Below, one piece after another: positions 59,601 to 64,000 of a stretch of DNA of 64,000 nucleotides. Each line of letters starts with the position of its first letter. Position 1 is the first letter of the stretch. The notes under the pieces were generated by a model that saw only the letters and a program-made list of their open reading frames with translations, was not told where the DNA came from and did no database searches. The stretch covers positions 7,529-71,528 of the forward strand of contig JBLIOE010000017.1 in NCBI GenBank assembly GCA_047639555.1, given 5' to 3'. The position numbers and the translations under genes were made by a program. This DNA is from JAJRXC01 sp047639555 (GTDB lineage Bacteria > Actinomycetota > Acidimicrobiia > Acidimicrobiales > Aldehydirespiratoraceae).

Positions 59601-59882
59601 CGCTCCAGCCCGGAGCAGGACACGGTCGATCGACGACAGAAACTGCGGCAGTGTGCGTTCTTGCACGATTGCCCAAAGCTGTTGGGCCGCGACTCGGTCG
59701 TCGTCGGGTCGAACAACTCGGTCCACGAACTGCATGACAAACCCGACACCATCGGGATCGGTAACGATCCCCTCCAACTGGTTCATGGTTTGTTGCGTTT
59801 GCCGTGTCTCGTGGAGCTGTGCCTCTTGTAGCCAGCGGCCCACGAGGGCCACGGCATCGTCAGCCAGATCATCTGTAGTCAC
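56625..59882 (-). CDS. putA: Bifunctional proline dehydrogenase/L-glutamate-5-semialdehyde dehydrogenase
   Basis: 1085 residues from GTG 59882 (GAGGA adjacent); a longer open frame to 59954 would overlap the divergent regulator. Proline dehydrogenase domain about 100-470: INFDMEEYHDLDLTLRAFMS, VKVRLVKGANLAMERVDAAI, YKRCLEWLLTP, LGVASHNLFDVAWA, VSHRIQFEMLQGMAPAQALA. Aldehyde dehydrogenase domain about 500-1000: VVPPWNFPVAIPAGGV, ILTGGSETADLF, FAETSGKNALI (Glu), FGHSGQKCSAAS (catalytic Cys). A C-terminal domain about 1000-1085 completes it. Oxidises proline to glutamate with FAD and NAD. No N-terminal ribbon-helix-helix, so not a self-repressor. Confidence 0.95.
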   Translation of the reverse strand: MTTDDLADDAVALVGRWLQEAQLHETRQTQQTMNQLEGIVTDPDGVGFVMQFVDRVVRPDDDRVAAQQLWAIVQERTLPQFLSSIDRVLLRAGARLARILPAIVVPLARRRMRSIVGHLVAPAEREKLAMHLRRNREAGFALNINLLGEAVLGEREAERRLDELLDLVDQPDIDYVSVKISAIASQLNYFAHEDSLRRVTERLRLLVETAADASTPTFINFDMEEYHDLDLTLRAFMSVLSEPHLLGVDAGIVLQAYLPDSFDALQQLVEWANDRHAMNGGEVKVRLVKGANLAMERVDAAIHGWAQAPYASKIEADANYKRCLEWLLTPSRMRGVRLGVASHNLFDVAWAHLLATDRGVSHRIQFEMLQGMAPAQALAVRQTTEIGPTASPMLLYTPAVAAADFDVSISYLFRRLEETASQDNFLRHLFNLEPGSSAFAAQEQIFRTSLAQRNDVESSPRRTQDRQAPPTSAYRIGTPFRNEPETDPTLAANQEWISRVMADIPASRRTADLTTIREVDEALLSAQDAQVSWGQLPLAERQAILHRVADQLAVRRGELITTMVHEANKTFVEADGEVAEAIDFARYYGDAAIALDALAARFTPLGVVAVVPPWNFPVAIPAGGVLSSLAAGNAVLLKPAPETPRCAEIVAEACWAAGVPQQVLRFMPVPENEVGRHLITSVNAVILTGGSETADLFRSWQPDLRMFAETSGKNALIITPNADIDLAVADLVLSAFGHSGQKCSAASLAILVGDVYDSPRFRRQIIDAVSSIDVGPSTAIQTTMGPLTGDVNDRLARGLSQLDDGESWVVKPQQYELAGKTLWSPGVRDGVTIGSWFHSTECFGPVLGLVHARDLDEAIAIQNSSAFGLTGGIHSLDPAEIDSWTERVEVGNGYVNRAITGAVVQRQPFGGWKRSSVGPGAKAGGPNYVAQLGSWSADPDVDDDYATEWATHFSATHDPTDLFCEANVFRYRPLTRVLIRVQKDADERSLYLAAKAAKIAGVLMIESHASRESEPDLADRLGEIGVERMRVVGEPIGERLRIAANAAAVDVADSPVIPVGRVEFLHYVREQAISTTLHRFGNLAG

Positions 59883-59922
59883 TCCTCTAGCGTGGCGGAA
59901 CGCGGAGGAGAGGTCTTGTACG

Positions 59923-60699
59923 ATGCCGACTGGAATGGCGACCGAATCCACCAAACCCTTGTTCGCGTGTCAGCCCGAGCTGGTTGCGCTGTACGAAACG
60001 CTGATCGATGTGATGTTCTGCGCCAAGGACCGTGATGGCACGTACGTCGAGGTGAACTCGGCCTTTGTTCGCCGAACCGGAAAGACATCCAAGCGAGATG
60101 TCATCGGTGCCCTTGCCCATGAGTTGTTCATTGACGAGCTGGCCGAGCGCTACGAAGAGCAAGACGGTGAGGTCTTCGCGACCGGCAAGCCACTGCACGA
60201 TCAACTTGAGGTAATTCGCCGCACCAATGGTGAGCTCGGTTGGTACCTGACTACCAAACTGCCGGTGCGTTCTCAAGACTCCGGCGCCGTGGTCGGGCTT
60301 GTGTCGCTGAGCCGAGATCTTCGGCGGCCGAGCTCAGAAACCATCACCTTCGACGGGCTTCAAGCAGTCGTCGACCATGTGCGGGCTCACATCGACTCGC
60401 CCGTCCGGTTGAGCGACCTCGCGGCCATCGCCGACTGCACCGAAACCCAACTCGAGCGCCGAATGCGAAAGGTGTTCGGTGTTACTCCGACGCAATACGT
60501 CGTCCGGGTACGAGTCGAAACGGCAGCCGCCATGCTGCGGGACACGAGCGAGCCGATCGCGTCAATCGCGACGCGCTGCGGGTTCTACGACCAGCCGGAC
60601 TTCACACGGCGCTTCGCTCGACTCACGAACGAAACCCCCGCCCAATTCCGAGCGGCGGCACTCTCGAACGTTCCGCCATCGAGCGCTGGTAGGAAGTGA
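59923..60699 (+). CDS. PAS-AraC transcriptional regulator divergent from putA
   Basis: 258 residues from ATG 59923, RBS GGAGGAGAGG nine bases upstream. Residues 20-135 are a PAS sensor (VMFCAKDRDGTYVEVNSAFV, VIGALAHELFIDELAERYEE, WYLTTKLPVRSQDSGAVVGL). Residues 150-255 are a two-HTH AraC DNA-binding domain (VRLSDLAAIADCTETQLERR, EPIASIATRCGFYDQPDFTR, NETPAQFRAAALS). Only about 40 bp separates it from the putA start, so proline-responsive control of putA is the likely role; ligand not proven. Confidence 0.85.
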   Translation: MPTGMATESTKPLFACQPELVALYETLIDVMFCAKDRDGTYVEVNSAFVRRTGKTSKRDVIGALAHELFIDELAERYEEQDGEVFATGKPLHDQLEVIRRTNGELGWYLTTKLPVRSQDSGAVVGLVSLSRDLRRPSSETITFDGLQAVVDHVRAHIDSPVRLSDLAAIADCTETQLERRMRKVFGVTPTQYVVRVRVETAAAMLRDTSEPIASIATRCGFYDQPDFTRRFARLTNETPAQFRAAALSNVPPSSAGRK

Positions 60700-60730
60700 G
60701 CACGAAGACCGGGGGAGATCGGGGACACGC

Positions 60731-61915
60731 ATGAGCAACGACGTCGCAAGTCTGGGGGTCAACGAGGTGTTGGCAGTTGCCAGTGAACGTACTGGTGGTC
60801 TGGAGGATCTCGGCGATGGGCCGTTCGTTGAGCCACTCGGTCGGCTGGTCGATTCACTCGCCCGCGACGGCCAACTCAACGACATCGGTCGGCTGATCTC
60901 GAACGAACGGATGTTGCTCCACACCGTCAACCGGCTGGGTTACACCCGCGATCGTGCCACGATTTCAAACATCGCCGAGCAGAAGATTGTGCGTCCGGTT
61001 TTTATCATCGGCATGCCCCGCACCGGCACCACGATCCTGCACGACATCTTGGCGCAGGACCCCGACAGTCGGGCTCCGCTCACGTGGGAGGTGATGTTCC
61101 CGTCGCCTCCGCCCCAGACAGACACATTCGAGACGGACCCCCGAATCGCCATGTGTGAGGCAACCTTCCCGGGCCGTGATCTGCAGCTTCCTGGCTTCGA
61201 TGCCATTCACCCGATGGGCGCGCAGCTGACACAGGAGTGTGTGGTGTTGATGGGGGAGTCGATGTGCACACCGTTGTTCCACAACCAGTTTCGAGTGCCC
61301 ACGTATGAGGATTGGGTGGACCACGAAGCCGATTGGGCCGAGGTCTACAAGGTGCATCATCGCCAGCTCCAGCATTTCCAGTCGGGCCACGCCCGTGATC
61401 GCATGGTGCTGAAGACCGGTGCGCACCTGTGGGGCCTCGAACACCTGCTGGAGACCTACCCCGATGCCCGGATCGTCTTCACCCATCGTGACCCGGTGAA
61501 GTCGATGACCTCGTATGCGAGCCTGACAACGATCGTTCGCCGAGTCGGCAGCGACAGTGTGGATCCCGTCGAAGTCGCCGATGACTGGACGGCGCGTCTG
61601 CGGCGGGTCCTGATGCATGGCATCGATGTTCGCACCGCCAAGGAGTATCCCGACGCCGTGTTCTACGACATGTTTTTCCCGGACTTCATCACCAACCAGT
61701 TCGGGGTCGTCGAGAAGATCTACGAGGCGTTTGGTCTGCCGATGACCGAGGCGGCGGCGACCGGAATGCAAACGTTCATCGACGACAACCCGCCGGGGAA
61801 ACACGGCATCCATCGCTACTCGCCCGAGGAGTTTGGTGTCGATCCGGATCGCGTCCGGTCGGAGTTCGCCGCCTACATCGACCACTTTGATCTCCGCCCC
61901 GAGGAAGCACGATGA
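60731..61915 (+). CDS. Sulfotransferase family protein
   Basis: 394 residues from ATG 60731 (purine-rich GGGGGAGATCGGGG upstream). PAPS-binding 5'-phosphosulphate loop VFIIGMPRTGTTILHDILAQ; 3'-phosphate region VFTHRDPVKSMTSYASLTT; substrate region ECVVLMGESMCTPLFHNQFR. This long bacterial group, common in actinobacteria, sulphates glycolipids or sterol-like acceptors. Cytoplasmic or membrane-associated. Overlaps the next gene by 4 nt. Confidence 0.88.
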   Translation: MSNDVASLGVNEVLAVASERTGGLEDLGDGPFVEPLGRLVDSLARDGQLNDIGRLISNERMLLHTVNRLGYTRDRATISNIAEQKIVRPVFIIGMPRTGTTILHDILAQDPDSRAPLTWEVMFPSPPPQTDTFETDPRIAMCEATFPGRDLQLPGFDAIHPMGAQLTQECVVLMGESMCTPLFHNQFRVPTYEDWVDHEADWAEVYKVHHRQLQHFQSGHARDRMVLKTGAHLWGLEHLLETYPDARIVFTHRDPVKSMTSYASLTTIVRRVGSDSVDPVEVADDWTARLRRVLMHGIDVRTAKEYPDAVFYDMFFPDFITNQFGVVEKIYEAFGLPMTEAAATGMQTFIDDNPPGKHGIHRYSPEEFGVDPDRVRSEFAAYIDHFDLRPEEAR

Positions 61916-62970
61916 CTGACGCGACAGGAACGATGCGGGCTTGGCGGGTGCACGAATACGGCGATCCACTCGAGGTGCTGCAACTCGACATCGTCCCGAT
62001 TCCTGTGCCCGAGCCGAGCGAAGTTCTGGTCCGAGTGCAAGCGATCCCGTTCAACCTCAACGATCTCGAGCGCATCACCGGCGGCAACATGATGGCCCCG
62101 CCGGAGTTCCCGTATAGCCCCGGCATGGAAGTGATGGGGGTTGTCGACGCTTGCGGCGAAGGCGCCGAGAAGTGGCTCGGACGCAGAGTCGTCGCCACCA
62201 CAAAGCGGGCCCACGGCGGGTTCGCCGAACAGGCGATTTGCACGACCGGTGCGCTGTTCGACATGCCCGACGACATTGAACTACCGGGCGCCGCCGCGCT
62301 CTACTTCCCTTTCCATCTCGCGTGGCTCGGCCTCTTCGACCGGGCCAAGCTGGTCGACGGCGAAACGGTGCTTGTCCATGCCGCGGCCGGAGGCGCCGGC
62401 TCGGCTGCTGTCCAGCTCGCGAAGCATCGAGGGGCGCGGGTCTTCGCGACCGCTGGTTCCGACGAGAAAGTCCAGCTGTGCCGCGACCTGGGGGCCGACG
62501 TCGCCATCAACTACAACACCGAGGACTTCGAGGCCGTCGTGCTGGCCGAGACAAACAACCGAGGTGTCGATGTCGTTTTCGACAACGTCGGCGAGGCGGT
62601 GTGGGACGCATCGATCAAATGCACGGCCTACAACGGTCGTTATGTGATGAACGGATTCTCATCGAACAAGACCGTCGCCGATGAACCGTTCGTGGTTCCG
62701 CGCCGTCTGGCGATGTCCAACATCTCGCTCTGCGGCGTGCTGCTCAACTATGCCGACGACGACACGATCGGCTTCCTCAAATCGGCCATGGGGTGGAACG
62801 TCGCGCCCACCTCGCTGGGGGCGCAGATCACCGCCGAGATCGTCGACTTGGTTCGATCCGGAGCCGTGCGGCCAGTGGTCGGCGCAGTCGGCGCTTTCGA
62901 AGATATCCCCGCTCTGATCGACGCCATGGCAAGACGGCAGTCCACGGGCCGCACCATCATCACGCTCTGA
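61912..62970 (+). CDS. Zinc-type medium-chain dehydrogenase/quinone oxidoreductase family protein
   Basis: 352 residues, ATG overlaps the sulfotransferase stop. MDR fold: RAWRVHEYGDPLEVLQLDIV start, VDACGEGAEKWLGRRVVAT, HAAAGGAGSAAVQLAKHRGA (NADPH Rossmann), VDVVFDNVGEAVWDASIKCT. The Cys/His zinc ligands of alcohol dehydrogenases are absent, as in quinone reductases and enoyl reductases. Probably acts on a product of, or precursor for, the sulfated compound; inference. Confidence 0.88.
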   Translation: MTDATGTMRAWRVHEYGDPLEVLQLDIVPIPVPEPSEVLVRVQAIPFNLNDLERITGGNMMAPPEFPYSPGMEVMGVVDACGEGAEKWLGRRVVATTKRAHGGFAEQAICTTGALFDMPDDIELPGAAALYFPFHLAWLGLFDRAKLVDGETVLVHAAAGGAGSAAVQLAKHRGARVFATAGSDEKVQLCRDLGADVAINYNTEDFEAVVLAETNNRGVDVVFDNVGEAVWDASIKCTAYNGRYVMNGFSSNKTVADEPFVVPRRLAMSNISLCGVLLNYADDDTIGFLKSAMGWNVAPTSLGAQITAEIVDLVRSGAVRPVVGAVGAFEDIPALIDAMARRQSTGRTIITL

Positions 62971-63389
62971 AGAGCGACCCGACTTCGGGCGGCGGATCAG
63001 ACTCCTGCGCAGAGTGACGCCAGACTCACAGCTCGCTACAAAACGTCCCCGCGGAGACGCCTTTTGGGATTGCGGCTGACTAGGACCGGAGCGTTCGCCG
63101 GGGAGTCTGAGGATCCGGTTCTTCAGGAGTAACACAACGCGGATCCTGGCCGAGCAGGACGTGGCCCGCGCTCCCGTGTTCGACGTACGGCGAGGCGCCA
63201 GGGCCGTGGGCATCTCTCAGGCTGGTGCCCAGCTTCGGCTTAAGGGGTTCGTATCGATGGCGCGGAGCAGCGGGACGAACGAGTTGGCGAAAGAACGATC
63301 GAACGGACATGAGCGAACTGTAGATGTCGATGGTTCGACGAGAACCGGAACTGACGCTGCTTTCATGTACGAGCGCGCGGTATTGATCG
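62971..63389. other. 420-bp gap without recognisable gene
   Basis: Between the converging MDR gene and the response regulator genes. Short frames on both strands have no domain-like sequence or RBS. Contains the hairpin at 63044-63059. Confidence 0.5.
63044..63059 (-). terminator. Hairpin with T-rich 3' end, minus strand
   Basis: Minus-strand reading: CGTCTC, loop CGCG, GGGACG (one GU pair), followed by TTTTGT. Good intrinsic terminator for the response-regulator transcript; on the plus strand the same stem is followed by CCTTTT and could serve the MDR gene. Confidence 0.5.
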
Positions 63390-63755
63390 CTAACGCGGTA
63401 GGAGTGCGGCAATCTTTTCGAGAAGGCGGGAGAGTTCGATGGGCTTCGTGTCGAAGTCGTCGCAGCCGGCCGCGAGTGCCCGTTCCTTGTCGCCGGCCAT
63501 CGAATGGGCGGTAAGAGCGAGGACGGGAATTCTGAGCGTTTCTTCATCAGCCTTGAGTTCAGCGGTGGCGTCCCACCCACTGAGCACCGGAAGGCTCATG
63601 TCCATCAAGATGAGGTCGGGTTGCTCTTCTCGCGCCATCGAGACGCCTTGTGCTCCATCGACGGCAATCAAGACCTCATGCCCTCGCTTGGTCAGCCGCC
63701 TCGACAGCATGTCTCGATTGAGTTCGTTGTCTTCCACCAGAAGTAGTCGCGCCAT
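63390..63755 (-). CDS. Single-domain response regulator receiver
   Basis: 121 residues, CheY-like. Acidic pair in RLLLVEDNELNRDM, phospho-Asp in LILMDMSLPVLSGWD, Thr in VLALTAHSMAGDKE and Lys in DFDTKPIELSRLLEKI. No output domain. Its ATG overlaps the stop of the next gene by one base (TAATG), so it works with the upstream multi-domain protein. Confidence 0.92.
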   Translation of the reverse strand: MARLLLVEDNELNRDMLSRRLTKRGHEVLIAVDGAQGVSMAREEQPDLILMDMSLPVLSGWDATAELKADEETLRIPVLALTAHSMAGDKERALAAGCDDFDTKPIELSRLLEKIAALLPR

Positions 63756-64000
63756 TATTCGCTCCGTTCGGCCGTGCGTGGCACAACCCGCCGGACCTCC
63801 TGTAGGAGGTCTTCCATTGTGTAGTCCGTCTTCGTGAAGACTTGTTCGACTCCGCCTCCGAGCCGATTTCGTTCGGCCGCGGTGAGGTCCATCGACGTGA
63901 TGACGATCACGGGGATCGACCGCCAGTCATCTCGGTGATGCAGGGCGGAAACGAATTCGAATCCGTCCATCTCCGGCATCATCAAGTCGAGAAGGATGAG
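63755..64000 (-). CDS. Response regulator receiver domain, C-terminal part, cut by window end
   Basis: Open to the edge. Visible: LILLDLMMPEMDGFEFVSAL (phospho-Asp), VIVITSMDLTAAERNRLGGG, VFTKTDYTMEDLLQEVRRVV (Lys). Probably the C-terminal receiver of a hybrid sensor kinase continuing outside the window. Confidence 0.85.
   Translation of the reverse strand, partial: LILLDLMMPEMDGFEFVSALHHRDDWRSIPVIVITSMDLTAAERNRLGGGVEQVFTKTDYTMEDLLQEVRRVVPRTAERSE

Noticed and set aside
63080..63580. Long minus-strand open frame in the final intergenic region
   Set aside because: Composition (Pro, Arg, Ser) is that of a shadow frame, it overlaps the receiver gene in another frame and has no domain features.
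1..64000. CRISPR arrays, insertion sequences, phage genes, toxin-antitoxin or secondary-metabolite clusters
   Set aside because: Looked for repeats, transposase motifs, integrase, NRPS/PKS and toxin folds; none seen.

Overview
This window looks like chromosome from a GC-rich, gene-dense actinobacterium, most likely of the class Acidimicrobiia (Ilumatobacter-like). That placement is inference from gene content: F420-type oxidoreductases (an LLM monooxygenase homologue and a DDN-family reductase), many unlinked crotonase and SDR genes, two MOSC proteins, a fused PutA, several class III nucleotide cyclases, and frequent GTG/TTG starts with 1-4 nt ATGA/GTGA/TGATG overlaps. No phylogenetic marker such as 16S rRNA is present. 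I see no insertion sequence, phage, CRISPR array, rRNA or replication origin.

Layout. 1-0.7 kb: 3' part of a D-2-hydroxyacid dehydrogenase. 0.86-4.64 kb (minus): a tightly overlapped TetR-led operon with a decayed membrane/TrkA-C gene, a RimB-like aspartyl protease, a RimK ATP-grasp ligase carrying its own TrkA-C tail, and an aspartoacylase/succinylglutamate-desuccinylase-type metallohydrolase. A 37-bp array of alternating TTCAC/GTGAA half-sites separates it from three small plus-strand genes. 5.7-14 kb is mostly housekeeping: tRNA-Leu, clpP, rpe with a PPOX-class flavoprotein, an rRNA/tRNA m5U methyltransferase, a frameshifted NTF2-like gene, udk, an aminotransferase and a crotonase.

14.4-21.2 kb (plus) is a signalling block: a lipoprotein, a 1485-residue kinase/nSTAND/WD40 protein, an FHA-cyclase overlapping it by 4 nt, and a crotonase overlapping the cyclase by 4 nt. 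21.2-39.4 kb is catabolic and transport: amidohydrolase, CDF exporter, SGNH lipoprotein, acyl-CoA dehydrogenase, DDN-family protein, a minimal PPDK-like protein coupled to a MOSC protein, TIM-barrel isomerase, crotonases, SDRs, TauE/SafE and DMT transporters, adenosine deaminase, a nitroreductase-SRPBCC fusion, SelO and PhyH. 39.4-47.2 kb holds an orphan ABC solute-binding protein, a secreted Thr-rich lipoprotein, an alkaline-phosphatase-superfamily enzyme, an LLM oxidoreductase, a DEAD-box helicase and a nitrilase-family hydrolase.

47.2-50 kb has tRNA-Lys, tRNA-His and tRNA-Arg, a hydrolase-cyclase fusion whose nucleophile position is changed, an SRPBCC pseudogene, and a degraded second copy of the tRNA-Arg end. 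50-53.3 kb is a complete zinc uptake locus (znuB, znuA, znuC, zur) with Fur/Zur-like boxes. 53.4-64 kb has an SRPBCC protein, a GGDEF enzyme, an AraC remnant, a third class III cyclase, putA with a divergent PAS-AraC regulator, a sulfotransferase/MDR pair and two response-regulator receivers, the last cut by the window end.

The most unusual parts are the RimK/RimB/metallohydrolase operon with its shared TrkA-C domain and operator array, the kinase-FHA-cyclase block, the minimal PPDK-like protein, and the tRNA-Arg relic. Four loci (3.5-4.1, 9.2-10.2, 49.4-49.8 and 55.1-55.4 kb) carry visible gene decay or single-base frameshifts.
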